A DNA stretch of 64,000 bases from Hygrocybe punicea (taxonomy: Eukaryota; Basidiomycota; Agaricomycetes; Agaricales; Hygrophoraceae): positions 496,001 to 560,000 of the forward strand of contig OY744473.1 in NCBI GenBank assembly GCA_963556145.1, read 5' to 3'. How positions within the stretch are numbered: position 1 is the first letter of the stretch; each line of letters starts with the position of its first letter. Below are positions 23,380 to 34,822 of this stretch, piece after piece. The position numbers and the translations under genes were made by a program. Below the pieces are notes generated by a model that searched no databases, was not told the DNA's origin, and saw only the letters and a program-made list of their open reading frames with translations.

Positions 23380-24860
23380 CAGACATGTTTTCCTGCACAG
23401 GAACCACAGGGACGATAACAGGGGGCATACCTAAAGGTGCACATGCAACAGCCATTGCATGGTGGGCATTTTCCTTCGTCTACAGGGCCTCTGTTACTCG
23501 TTTGATGTGCAAGATGCGCTCCATGTTGGATGGGCTCGTTGCGGCCATTTTGGGGCATTCTGGGTCCAGTCTTTCGGATGGAATCTGTGGGGGGTCATCT
23601 TCTGAGTCCGTTGGATGTGTTGAGATAAGTGTGGGGGGCAGGACTAGTGAGATAAAAGGAAAATGCAGAGGGAGGGGCCTAATGAACACCGTGTGATGTG
23701 GCTGTGATGCCATGACAAAAAGGCCAAAATTTGGCCGAGTTCTGCAGCCCAGGAGGCGTGACTGGTATGAAATAACTATACAGAGATGTCAAAAACATTG
23801 GAAATATGTGTAGGAGCTGGTGGGAGACTGGAGGTGCGTGAAATGCTGCCGAATACAGGGTGCTGTTGACTATGGGGCGCTGTTGCTGCCAGAAAGAGGG
23901 AAAGGTGCCAAAATGGCGAAGTCAAAGAGAGAAAAGTTGAAGAAAAGCTTGACAGTCCTTGCGGTGGGCTCCAGATGTAGTGAACATGGCCTGGGTAGGC
24001 GCGGATTCGTGTTTTGCGAGTCCGTTGTCATTGGGGTGAAAACCCAAAACTCTTCTTGTTTGTAACTATTTACAACAGCCACTACATACAAATGATAGAA
24101 CAAATAGGGAATATGGTCAAATGAGTGAATACGTACCCAGAGATATATATGTCTCTACAACGTGGCGGTTGCATTGGACGATGGCAGCATTGTTGGCATG
24201 TGTGCTGATGACGCTGGGGTTGGTGACATGGTAAACGTGCTGTCAATGTTGAGGGGACCTGGGATGTGGTTGGCAGCCTGGGCATGGCAAATGATTCCTC
24301 GTTTGTGTGTGGCTCCTTGTTTTCAGCCTGTGGTGAGTGTTGCGCCTTCATTTCAGGGTGTGTACCTTCCATTGCATGATGGAGCATCTGTCATGCCTGT
24401 TTTTCTTTCTGTCTCCTCTTTTCCTTTGCCTTTTTCTCTGCCTTTTTCTCTTTCTCCTTGCGTTCCGCTGCTAACCATTTTTGCAGCTCAAGAATCTGTG
24501 CGTCGTGTTTGGTGTGGAGTTCCTTTTCAGTCTTCATGACCTTCAGGTTGTGTTTTCTTGGTGCCATAGCATAGTTCCATAGTCATGTGAGTTGTATGAA
24601 CAGACAGATAAGCAGTGGGGGAAATGTGATAATTCGGGCATGTGAAAAATTTGTAGCGAAGTTGAATGTGAGAAAAATAAGATGGAACAATACAAAACAA
24701 AAAGTGATGAGTATAGATGAGACGGGTGGGTGGATGGTGTTGATTCTGTTGCATTTTTGCACTTCGTTTGCACATCCTGTCGATTTCCTGGTTGAGTTCC
24801 TTCAATGTTTGAAATTCTTGTTTTGATTCTTTCGAGATCTGGTCCTATGATCACGTGGCT
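23380..24860 (-). pseudogene. Gag-like ORF of DIRS-like element (coiled coil plus Cys-rich region)
   Basis: Read from 24.86 kb downward, an exon gives ISKESKQEFQTLKELNQEI, and another starting at ATG near 24565 gives HTKHDAQILELQKWLAAERK followed by a Lys/Glu run, a strong coiled-coil pattern. It is broken by TGA after KEKQA. Further on, at 23.7-23.4 kb, are SPSNMERILHIKRVTEA and, after a one-base frameshift, DEGKCPPCNGCCMC and CGSCAGKHVC, a Cys-rich, probably metal-binding segment. The coiled coil plus Cys-rich order suits a structural (Gag-like) protein. The family is not certain. Confidence 0.45.
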
Positions 24861-25889
24861 CAAATCTCTCTCATCACCACATTGGAGAGGGAATCTCCAG
24901 ACCTCTCAGGGGAAGACTCAGGGGGAGTTGCAGCGGGGAAGGGTAAGCAAGGGAAACCCTGGAATGCTGACTAAGCTAGGAACAGGAAAGGGAAAGCTAT
25001 CTACAGAATCCTTGGGGTCCTAGGGTTAGCAGCACCTGCTGCAACAGGTCTTCACAGGTAGTTGTGTCACTCCCAAGTACTTGTAAGTGTAATATACCTG
25101 TTTTCACCTTCTACCAATGTATTTCTCTATGCTAGGACTATGTACACTTTCCCAGTGAGCCTTGTCACTCGACGAGCGACTACAATGACATCTGGTCACA
25201 ATGTGGCCCAAGTCACTCACATCAACAAATGACAATGACCAACAATGACCAACAACCAACACATGACATAGAAGATGTTGATGGATGAGAAATGGCCAAG
25301 TTGGTGGTGCTCCCACCACTTGGTCTGTGGGTGCATCATTGCCTGGTCATCCTCCTCCACTGCTGACTTTGCTGTCTGGATCCAGGTTCCTCCTCAGACA
25401 TTCATTCTCAATGCAAGACGAGATGAGAATGAGAACGAATGAGATGCTGATGAGATGAGACTTGCCATTCCCTCTCCAGTCTCAATTCTCAATGAGATGA
25501 GTGCAAAAGAGTCGCCAGATGAGCTGTTCTCATCAGGTCATGACTCTCACCCTGTCACATCTCATTCTTGTTCCATCCTTCTCATCCCCACTCCCATCCC
25601 ATCTCATCTGTTCTCACCCCATCTTGTCCATTCCCATCCCATCCCATCTCCCTGCTATGTTCCCCCTCTACATGACACATTCACACAGCGCCACATCAAT
25701 TGACATGCATATCAGCAACATGAGGTAGATGTGGGCTGGAACCTGCTGTGTTTCCTGTGCAGGTCAATACCTGCACCCAACCTGCCGCTACCTGCCATCT
25801 ACCTGCTGAAAAAAAGACCAATGGGTAGACAGGTACAGGTTGGAGTGGGTCCAGGTCCAGGTAGGCCATGGTGTTTCCTAACTAAGCCA
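24861..25889. other. Non-coding, low-complexity stretch
   Basis: No gene was recognised. 25.39-25.68 kb is built of degenerate GATGAGAATG and CTCATCCCATCCC runs, which are partly complementary and so form a loose inverted repeat. 25.73-25.87 kb is rich in ACCTGC/GCAGGT motifs in both orientations, probably a small repeat element end. Confidence 0.45.
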
Positions 25890-26010
25890 CAACTCAAGTC
25901 GACTATAATTGGTAGTCATGACTACTGACTTCAACTGCATGAATTTGTGAGAGAAATAGTCTAGTCGAAGTCATGACTATCCTAGTCGACTATTGACTAG
26001 TCGAGTCACA
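25890..26010. mobile_element. Small MITE-like hairpin
   Basis: AGTCGACTATAATTGGTAGT CATGACT near 25898 faces its near inverse AGTCATGACTATCCTAGTCGACT near 25970, followed by GACTAGTCGAGTCA. This gives a hairpin of about 75-120 bp with AGTCGACT-type ends. No coding capacity. Target duplication not identified. Confidence 0.5.
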
Positions 26011-26820
26011 GCAACACTAGTTCTTGCATTGTTCCTAGCCAAAGAGATGGAAAAACCAGTGATGAAACACACTGCAAAAACTGGGTCTCTTCACCTCAAT
26101 ACTAATGATCCCTGGGACACAATGAAGGCACAAATTCTCATCCAGATTTCAAATGTTCTCAAGCTGCAGCAGCTCAACTTTTCTCACTAGGTTGTCAATT
26201 TCTACATTCCCCATACCCTTTTGAAACCTGACCTTTTGCTCTCAAGCAATACAGACTACAACTACATGATGGATTGTGCTTGCAGTGTCAAGGCTGCTGA
26301 CTTGATTATCAACCTCATAATTGTTGAGAAGACTACCAGAAACAAAGATAATGAGCCTGAAGAAGAAAAGGGAGTGGAGGGGAAGTCTAAGAAGAAGGTA
26401 TGAGCGCATATATGCATCACTTGGATATTTCTAACACAAAATCAGACTGTGAAGGATCCTGCAATCCTCCCTGGAAATGTCAATAAGAATAAAAACATTG
26501 TGCACCTCCAGGAACACTAGAATGGCAGCCTTCTTGCATCAGAGGTTTTTGCTATGTCAGTCCAGACACTGGCTCCCATTTACTTCTCAACCACACTTGT
26601 TTGGATTGCTGGGCATTGGCAATGGTAAGTATCCATGTATTTGATGTCAAAAAATGCTAATGTATACTACAACAAAGCTGAAAGGTGAGGAGACAGCAAC
26701 ATTGGAAAAACCACCCAACCACAGGCTTTTTGATGAAGGCAAAGTCCCTCTCTCTCTGGTCTTGCAGCATCATCTCAAAAAGCAGAATGAGAAACAAAAC
26801 ACTCTCCAATAGTAGCCTGA
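26011..26820 (+). pseudogene. Remnant of transposon-associated protein
   Basis: Exon-like pieces read NTNDPWDTMKAQILIQISNV, DYNYMMDCACSVKAADLIIN, then VKDPAILPGNVNKNKNI and EKPPNHRLFDEGKVPLSLVL. They look like a decayed member of a repeated basidiomycete protein family and resemble in outline the partner proteins of the two Tc1/mariner-like elements further right (a DxY...M...KP...ILVxM-like segment). Stops (TAG near 26520, others) and loss of CG dinucleotides show it is dead. The relation is by eye only. Confidence 0.4.
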
Positions 26821-27615
26821 CTATCAATGTCACACTTGGGCTGCCTCTTCATGTACCACCACATTAAGCCTCAATCTGTCAACAATTATCTCCCCAGAAT
26901 CTGCAACCAACTTGAACAATTCTACCCCGACCTCCATACAATATGCCACCATCTCATCACCAAAACCTTCACCAGCTGCAAAAAACTACATGCAGTGGGC
27001 ATCTCATGGAAATGTCCCCTCTTGCACTTTGAACTAGCCTCTGTCTGCTCCTCCTTTCCTGACACTTGCCCCCACGATGACACCCTTTTTGCCACTATCA
27101 TCTCAACAGCATTCCATGGCCTCTTACATCTTGGTGAACTTGTCTGGCCAGACTCCCCTGCCCTCCAGGACTACCAGAAGGTTATCTTACACAGCTCCAT
27201 CACCATGGAAACAAACTCATTCAACTTTTTCCTCCCCAGTCACAAGGCAGACTGTTTCTATGAAGGCAGCCATGTCCTCCTCCACAGCACACTAACACCT
27301 GACAACCCTATCGCTAACTTTACCCACTACCTCACTTCTCACAACCAACTTTTCCCCTTACATCCCAAACTTTTTCTACACTTCAACAGTTCCCTGCTCA
27401 CATAATCATGGTTCCTCTCACGCCTCCACATGCATTTCCCTGACCAGGACATTGGAGGCCACTCACTCCATTCCAGTGGCACCACAGATCTTGCGACCAC
27501 AGGCATACCACCTTATCTCATCCAATCAATTGGTTGCTGGGCCTCAGATGCTTGGCAAATTTATGTTTGCAAACACCCAAGCTTACAGGTGGCATTCCTC
27601 TTTGCCAACCACTAA
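26800..27615 (+). pseudogene. Second tyrosine recombinase remnant
   Basis: It reads PQSVNNYLPRICNQLEQFYP, then AFHGLLHLGELVWPDSPALQ, FFLPSHKADCFYEGSHVLL and, after TAA 27403-27405, FPDQDIGGHSLHSSGTTDLA and IGCWASDAWQIYVCKHP. Tyrosine recombinases need Arg in the LLRLGE-like segment and in the HxxR box; both are His here (LLHLGE, HSLH). Arg is also replaced in xWASDAW (Cys) and before KHP (Cys). All these changes fit transitions at CG codons. The Tyr (WQIY) is kept. The source is a Crypton- or DIRS-like element whose borders are not visible. Confidence 0.65.
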
Positions 27616-27619
27616 CCCA

Positions 27620-28344
27620 GGTGCTACACGTCACCTCCTCTGAGTCTCAACTTTCATCTCCTCTTCCCTACCAGACTATGCATTTGTTACTGGACTATGT
27701 GTTTCTTTTCTGTATCTCGCTCTCTCAATTTTCCTCCAACATTTCACCTTTTCCTTAACAATCCCTTACAATTTCCAATAGCTTTTAGCATCGCACCTAT
27801 CTTTCTCATGTAAATATATTTCCTTCCTAGGCCTTGCCGCTGTTTCAGGGCAGGGCTGCATTCACTTATACTGGACCACCAAAAAACTTCAGGAGCTTGA
27901 TTAGAGGACTAAATGTACAATATACCGAGTTTTTTGTTATTTTTGTCTTTTGAGCTCATAATCATGTTTCTTGTGGCATTTCAAGCCTAATGTGTATAAA
28001 CATAGTACAGATGAGATATTGCCTCAAAGGACAAAAATAAAGAAAAACATGATATATGTACTTTTAGCCCTTGAAAAAATGAATAAATTTCTCCCTACAA
28101 TGTTTTTCATAGGAGTTCATTTGATGCCATAATTTGACAATATCATTTTGGGTGTCAAAAAGTACTGGTTTACCTTTTGTTTCATCCACAAGTCACAAAA
28201 TACAAAATATGGTCCAAATGTAATGATAGCAGTAGATAGCCCTTAAGAAATAGTACAACTTTCCCTCTGTAACCATGTTAATCCATGCAGTACTTCATGA
28301 GATACAAGGTAGAGCACAGAAATTTTCACCAAGTCCATATTATT
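27620..28344. other. AT-rich non-coding DNA with GCCCTT modules
   Basis: No gene. It contains two copies of a recurring module that starts TAGCCCTTRARAAAT and continues TTTCYCTCTRYAACC (28065 and 28236), also found at 37.89, 38.43 and 38.58 kb and inverted in the palindromes further right. Confidence 0.5.
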
Positions 28345-28735
28345 TTATTGTACTTTGCACGTGACTTGGCCATTGCCATTTTTGGTAATCATTTTGATAA
28401 GTAGATTTTGCATCGCTGTAGCTCACTCAATTCGTGGCTGTTCTTATGAAAATTTGTATTTGAGCTCCCAAAATATAATTCTAGTTGCACCTCCCAGCAG
28501 GAGGCCCAAGTTTCCATTTTTAAAAAGTCAAAATTTTGGATTGCCACCTGCAGTTGGATGGCTCATGCAGGTGCAAAATGCTTGGAAATTCTATTGAAAC
28601 TATCTACCAATGTCTGCCCGAAACCCTTTTAGTTGCTCACCGAAGTCAGTTCAAAGATGGTGTGTCCCCCTTGTGTTATTCCCTTTACTTCTGGTGCCAC
28701 ATGAATCATGTAAGCAAGCCACTCTCCATCCACCA

Positions 28736-30614
28736 TGGGAAACAATGCAGTCAAGAAACAAAAACAAGTGGCCAAGACAAAGAGGGCCACTAACGTGAAC
28801 ACTGCCACAACCAACAAACAACTTGCTGCCCCCGCCGATAGCTCAGAGACAGTCCTGGACTCTGACGTCCCTCCATCTACAAATGACAAGGACCTTGTGC
28901 CAGCTGTAGGGAAGAAAATGGTCCATTGGGGCAAAGTTCTCTCAGATTCCAGTACATCTCTCTTTTTTCTTTTTATTATTACTAATTTTTTCTACGTTTT
29001 AGGTTTGAGTACAACAGAAGACTCTGAAATGAACCCTGGCCATTGTGTTCACCAAGCCACCAAAGCAATCGGTGCATTACTCGAGTGGCTCAATGTTGAT
29101 AAACCTAGTGAAGACCCGATGTCCCTCTCTGACACCTCCGATACCTCCAATGACTTTGAGGAGGACTTCACAAATGAAATCAAGGAAGTACTTGCACCTA
29201 AGAAAGTAACTGCCAAGATAGAGCCAGGGCTTGACAAGGCAACCAATGATGTGGCCAAACCAGCAGTAGCAAAGCCTGCACCCAAGGCAAAGGGGAAGAA
29301 ACCTGCCATCAAAAAGGCATCAGAGATGGATGAGCTGTCCGATGACACTCTCAACAATGGTACGTACCTGATGCACCTGGACCCACTTCAACTGATTTTG
29401 TTTTACAGAACCTGAGTCCTTCAGCATCAGCCTTGACATCGTCAATCAAACTAAAGGCATTCAATCACTCAATGTCATTCAATCGACAATCAGGTGGCCT
29501 GACCTTCAGCAGCAACTTGCCAAGGCATTGGATGTCTACCCAACATCCCTCCATGCTCAGTACTGACTCAGCACCGAGCCGAAGGCTTTGCCCTTCAACC
29601 TCATTTCAGAATGAAACCTTGCTGCCATGATTAACCTTGTCCGTCTGCTCATTGTTCCAGCATGCCTCACTAGCAGTCATCCTTCCAAACATGCCATGAA
29701 AAGCATCTCAGTTCAAATTTTCAATAAGGGTGATGAGCTTGTCCCCGAGAAGATACTCTAAATCTTTTATTGAAGTATTAGCTGACTATTTTATGGTAGA
29801 AATCTGGCAGGACTGCAAAGGAAAGGGCTAAGGCAGTGCAAAAGGAGCGCACCAAGACTGATGGGGAAACATTTCACAAGAGCCATGTAGAAGCGCGCAA
29901 GGCGATTTCTGAGAACTTTCGATGTGACATACACAGCCTCCCTGACAAGCATGCTTTCTGCTGGAGGGATCCTGTCAACAACCTCTGTTACCCAATCACA
30001 GAGCCAAACATCAATCTTTGGATGTTGCTCATTGTATTTTCTTTTTTTCATCTACATCATTGTTCATTTGTGCTTACACCATTGTAGGTAAAAAAAACCT
30101 TGAGACGTATACTGGCGACATCAAGCCCCCGACTGTCAACTGCTACGACAATGGACCATGCACCAGGAAACCTGCCCAGCACCTGCTGGTGACTGCACCT
30201 GATCCTGCCATGCACAACTTCACATACGGCCACCCAGGAATGATGGCCCCGCCCCCCTTCTGGTTTCCGCAAGCTGGTTATATGCCGCCGATGATGCCAA
30301 ACACTCCAATCCCCAATCAACTAGCAGCCCCAGTGCGTGTCAAATATCCTGCCATAATGAAATGGCTTCAGTACTGTGATCATCACCTGGAATGTTCTGG
30401 AGAAGTGTTCAGTGCTCATGCAGAGAAATTCAACAAAGAGGGGTATTGACAAATCAACCAACTCACAGGTGATCATGTCACTGTCAAAAAGCTCTCAGAA
30501 TGGCTGGAAATTGGGAATGGGACAGCTGATCTGATCATCCGCTATGCTGAGGAAGATGTTGAGGCTCTCAAGGCCGGTACCTTTCAAATGGCAGATGAAC
30601 CTGTTACTGCTTGA
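28736..30614 (+). pseudogene. Partner protein of element A (SAM-like C-terminus)
   Basis: ATG 28736 gives a basic N-terminus, then an acidic linker, a segment LQQQLAKALDVYPTSLHAQY / LSTEPKALPFNL, a Cys-containing part (ENFRCDIHSLPDKHAFCWRD, CYPITEPNINLW), a Pro-rich linker and a C-terminal helical domain (YPAIMKWLQYCDHHLECSGE, then INQLTGDHVTVKKLSEWLEI, GTADLIIRYAEEDVEALKAG) with the look of a SAM domain. Stop 30612-30614. TGA codons 29564-29566 (AQY-stop-LST) and 30447-30449 (EGY-stop-QIN) break it. Introns of about 50 bp are clear. The role is unknown; helix-rich C-termini of this sort usually mediate oligomerisation. Confidence 0.55.
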
Positions 30615-30959
30615 TCAAGGAGTCTAGTTAGATATGTTTTAGCTAGACAAATTACTGATATGGTTTGTGGTGTGCTCTAACATTGGATTGTAAGATGATA
30701 TAAGGCTAGTGAAGAATACAGCTTTGGCTTTTGCTCCACACCCACTTGTGGGTGTTTTATTTCTGACAAGAGCTCATTACTGATCTAAATCAATATATAT
30801 ATTGGAAGCTTGGAGTATTTTGACATCACAAATGACTGTCACAACCAATTTCTTCTTTCAACATCAAGTAGCTGAGGGTATACAGACACACATACAAGAA
30901 CTTGTACCTACAATTGACAGATACCACAATTCACAAACAAAAAAACAGTCACAAAAAAA
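30615..30959. other. Spacer between the two convergent genes of element A
   Basis: Non-coding. It would hold the 3' ends of both transcripts. Confidence 0.5.
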
Positions 30960-31700
30960 TCATACATATCCACAATGCCTGAACCATCCAAAGATATCTG
31001 CAAGGGTACTCTCATAAAGGGCCTCAAGCAATGTGCAGCAAACATCTGTGTATGAGAGCTCTGTCATTGCTAATCGGACATATTCCCCTTTGCAGTGCCA
31101 GTGATATTTCATGGCCGAAAATGCAAGTTCGATTGGATTGTAGTCGGGTGAATATGGCAGCAGGAATTCATAGCATACACCTCTAAAATCATATAAGTAC
31201 ATGTCAAAGAAAATTAGAGGGACTCACCGTGATTCAATGAGGTCCAAAAGCTCATCATTTTTGTGGATGCGGCAATTATCCATTACAATCACAGAATTCA
31301 GCTCCGGAAATGGGCGCATCTGGTCCAGGAGACGTTGGATGAAGATTGAAAACAATTCGGCATCAAATGAGCCTTCGACGACATCACAATGAATAAATCC
31401 ATCATTGAGAGAAAGTGCCGGTAGAATTGAGTAACTGCATCAATGTCAGCATATCATCATACAGGTAGTTTGTTTGTTGTTGTTGTACGTACGTACCATT
31501 GCCCACGACAAAAAAATGCTTTACGAGTTGCCTTCTGCCCATGTATCGCCCATGCTCGGCTGCGGTATGTTGTGCAACGATCCACCGCACTCTCATCAAC
31601 AAAAATGAGTTGATCCACCTGGTAAGTACCAATGCGTGAAGCGAATTCCAGTTGGGCCATGGCAGATCATTCGATTGTGACACGACTAAGCTGGTAAGCA
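30960..31700 (-). pseudogene. Tc1/mariner-like (DDE_3) transposase remnant of element A
   Basis: From 31660 downward it reads YQVDQLIFVDESAVDRCTTY (first Asp), ALSLNDGFIHCDVVEGSF, then SVIVMDNCRIHKNDELLDLI (second Asp) and, over an intron at about 31182-31229, EFLLPYSPDYNPIELAFSAM (third acidic residue in NPIE). Stop 30960-30962. The N-terminal helix-turn-helix is not recognised upstream: a TGA precedes MAQLEF, and only a short piece (MEDPYKGRIFNEKG) lies beyond. It is probably dead. Confidence 0.75.
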
Positions 31701-31849
31701 CTAGATTCAGTGAGAGAAAATTGGATTATCAATAAGTCAAGAAATATCACACCTTTTTCATTGAATATCCTCCCTTTATAAGGGTCCTCCATATGGTTGA
31801 CAGGGATACTGACACCCCACAGGTCTGTTGTAGCTCCATACGTAGTTAC

Positions 31850-33290
31850 GAGTTCTTTTAATTTATTAAAAGACTCGTTCTTTATCAGACCTGGTTCAGT
31901 GAAGGTTCGTAATTAATTAATTCATTCATTCATTAATGTTTTTGCATCGCCTATAGAGAAATTTTTTTTGGGCAAGAGATATGATTCTACTTCCTATGTT
32001 GGAATGTAACATAAAATCTGGGCCATGTTTGGAGTGGCTTACATAAGCATCCAAATATGGGATGTCTTACACAAGACAAATTACCTCCCAATTATATTCA
32101 AAATATTCATACACCCTTCAGTTCTCATCGGAATTAGCTGAAAATTGAACTGCTGACTAATATAAACATTTCGGGCAAGGTGTGACAGTCACATGTGACC
32201 AGTCTAACCATATAAGGTACTTTTTGATATTATATACCAAATTTTTTGCTGATCGCAATGGTAACAGTCACATGTGACCAGTCTAACCATATATGGTAAT
32301 TTTGCATAATATATGCTAAATCACATACTGCTCATCATATTCATTACACAAATACAATTATATTCAAAATATTTATCCTGGCCTTAATTCCTATCAGATT
32401 CAGCTGAAAATTGAACTGCTGCCTAATATTATCATTTCGGGTCAGATGTGACAGTCACATGTGACCGCTCTAACCATATAAGGCAATTTCTGATATTGTA
32501 TAGCAAATTTTTTGCTGATCGCAATGGTGATAGTCACATGACCAGTCTAACCATATAAGGCAATTTTACACCATATATCCTAAATTTCAAGGTGATCACA
32601 GGAGTCATAGTCACATGTGACCACTGTTACTATATATAGAAATATCAGCCATATAAGCAGAAATTAGTGTAACTCAGATGATATAATGATATTTTTACTT
32701 AAAACATATAATTCAATGTGATATCGCTGTATATATTATATACTAATTATATATTTCAAGCAAAATCACTTATTGATGTTTGTAATAATCATACAAATAA
32801 AATTTCAATAATAGAAACAAGACTTTGTTCATGCCATATGCAACATTGGTCCACTCAAGTACAGCTGTCTTCATGTTATCATCTGTTGTGCAGCAAAGTT
32901 ATGGAGAAGTAGAATTTAGCAAATGTAAGTCAATTGTTATCATACTGTTTAAAGACAGTTGTATTTGACAGTTGATGTATTGTGTTGCTCTCGTTTTTGG
33001 CTGAGAGTATTGCATAATGATGAAGTAAAGAAGACATGACAGTGGGAGAGGAAGTTGAGACATGCTATGCAGGTTTTTTCCTTTATTTTTATGTTGCTAT
33101 GGTGAGAGGTTGCTATGATGAAAGTGAGGAGGGGAAAAAAAGAACTCGTTCATGCCATGCGCAGCACTGGCCCACTAAACAAGTTCATTGAGGTAAATAT
33201 CAGGTGAATTTGCTAGTGTAGTCAGCATGTACTGTTGGGGCGTCAACTGATGATATAGATTAGAGATGTGAGGCACTCGCCTGCATATCA
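31850..33290. other. AT-rich non-coding interior of element A with repeated sites
   Basis: Holds a (TTAA/ATTC)n simple run near 31910-31940 and a tandem duplication of about 185-250 bp (from about 32.1 to 32.6 kb) with palindromic GTCACATGTGAC sites. No gene. It lies upstream of the minus-strand transposase and could act as its control region. Confidence 0.5.
32188..32621. promoter_or_regulatory. Array of palindromic GTCACATGTGAC sites
   Basis: Perfect 12-bp palindromes at 32188-32199, 32267-32278, 32454-32465 and 32610-32621, and a shortened form GTCACATGAC at 32533-32542. Most are followed by CAGTCTAACCATATAAGG. The core CACATG flanked by GT/AC resembles basic helix-loop-helix binding sites. 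Regulatory use is inferred. Confidence 0.45.
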
Positions 33291-33995
33291 TAATCGCACA
33301 GAACTTGGGGTGTCTGCGGCTTCATATGTCGTGAAACCATCACTTCGCCAGTCATATTGAAATGTGCAAGTATTCATCAGATAGTGTGGGGGGCAACATC
33401 GGTGAACATGGAAGTATCGTCCACAGACATATGAGTGCTGAGCCATATTATTGTCCACTGAAGGTCCTTGGTGATGGCCTTTCCCTGCACCATGATGATG
33501 AGCAGCGAGTTGAGTGTGGTTGTGGTTGCAGGCCCAATTTGGAAGGTGGAGGAGTTGATCCGTGTCCAGGGAATAACACGAGGGGGATGGACCGTCTTTG
33601 AACCAACTTTGGCGAGCAACTAAAAGGGGTTTGGGCAGACATTGGTAGATAGTTTCAATAGAATTTCCGAGCGTTTTGCGCCCGCATGAGCCATCTGACT
33701 GCAGGTGGCGATCCAAAATTTTGACTTTTTAAAAATGGAAACTTGGGCCTCCTGCTTGGAGGTGCAACTAGAATTATATTTTGGGAGTTCAAATACAAAT
33801 TTTCATAAGAAACGGCCACAAATTGAGTGAGCTACAGCGATTCAAAATCCACCTATCAAAACAATTACCGGAAATGGCAATGGCCAAGTCACGTGCAAAG
33901 TACAATAATTGATCAAAAAATTTCCTACAAGTGTCAAGCTCACTACAAATGACTGTAAATATGAAATATAAAATCTTATTTACAGCTGTTTTCTT

Positions 33996-34736
33996 AATTC
34001 TTGACACTTTTTGAATTTTTTAACTGTTTAAGAAAATGATGACTTAGAAAAATTTACCATGTGAAGTTATGTATCTTGTGAAATACTGAATGGATTTGAA
34101 TGGTTATATAGGCAAAATTTATCTATTTCATAAGGGCTTTTCAGCTGTACCATCATATTCAAGAAATAATAAGTGTGTGTAGAGATATAGATGACATAAG
34201 ATGGAATAGCTACTGAACCTTATGTGAAGTGTAACTTGACGAATACAGCACCAATTTAAGTGATTGTAAGGGATGAAAGGTTCCGTTTTTCAAGGAGAAT
34301 ACACTCCAATACCGGGATTTTTGATAAACTCAGATTTTTACTTGATAATTGTAATATTCTAGTTTTATGGGAATATTGCTAATTTAAATTTCAATAAGAC
34401 AACATATCAAAAATCCCGGTATTGGAGTGTATTCTCCTTGAAAAACGGAACATTTCATCCCTTACAATCTCTTAAATTGGTGCTGTATTCGTCAAGTTAC
34501 ACTTCACATAAGGTTCAGTAGCTATTCCATCTTATGTCATCTATATCTCTACACACACTTATTATTTCTTGAATATGATGGTACAGCTGAAAAGCCCTTA
34601 TGAAATAGATAAATTTTGCCTATATAACCATTCAAATCCATTCAGTATTTCACAAGATACATAACTTCACATGGTAAATTTTTCTAAGTCATCATTTTCT
34701 TAAACAGTTAAAAAATTCAAAAAGTGTCAAGAATTA
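33996..34736. repeat. Large palindrome, arms of about 331 bp
   Basis: 33996-34326 is the near-perfect inverse of 34405-34736, with a loop of about 78 bp. Examples of paired text: AGGAGAATACACTCCAATAC and GTATTGGAGTGTATTCTCCT. The right arm is cut by element B at its outer TA; the sequence resumes at 37739 (TAAGAAAACGGCTGTAA against TTACAGCTGTTTTCTTA at about 33980). AT-rich and non-coding. Confidence 0.88.
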
Positions 34737-34822
34737 CAGCACTTTTCACATCTGTATGGAATCGCAAAAAAATAAAATATCTTTGTTCTTGTTTGTACCG
34801 GGACCCCGGCCTGTCTTAGACC

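Larger units (their letters stand above)
17124..24860 (-). mobile_element. DIRS-like tyrosine-recombinase retroelement, incomplete
   Basis: Read on the minus strand, the region holds in order a coiled-coil gag-like ORF (24.86-24.1 kb), a Cys-rich segment (23.5 kb), a tandem-repeat tract (23.4-22.8 kb), the reverse transcriptase-RNase H connection and RNase H (22.75-20.91 kb), and a tyrosine recombinase (18.3-17.24 kb). This is the gene order of DIRS-like elements. The catalytic palm of the reverse transcriptase is not visible. Two hAT-type elements (21284-22393, 18333-20750) are inserted. The outer borders are estimates; no terminal repeats were identified. Confidence 0.65.
28345..33912. mobile_element. 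Tc1/mariner-like element A, about 5.6 kb or more, decayed
   Basis: An inverted repeat of about 340 bp bounds it: 28345-28685 matches the inverse of 33572-33912 (for example ACTTTGCACGTGACTTGGCC in both). Inside are a partner protein gene on plus (28736-30614) and a DDE_3 transposase remnant on minus (30960-31700), facing each other. The true termini could lie further out, in the GCCCTT-module DNA. The right arm keeps CG dinucleotides that the left arm has lost. Confidence 0.65.
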
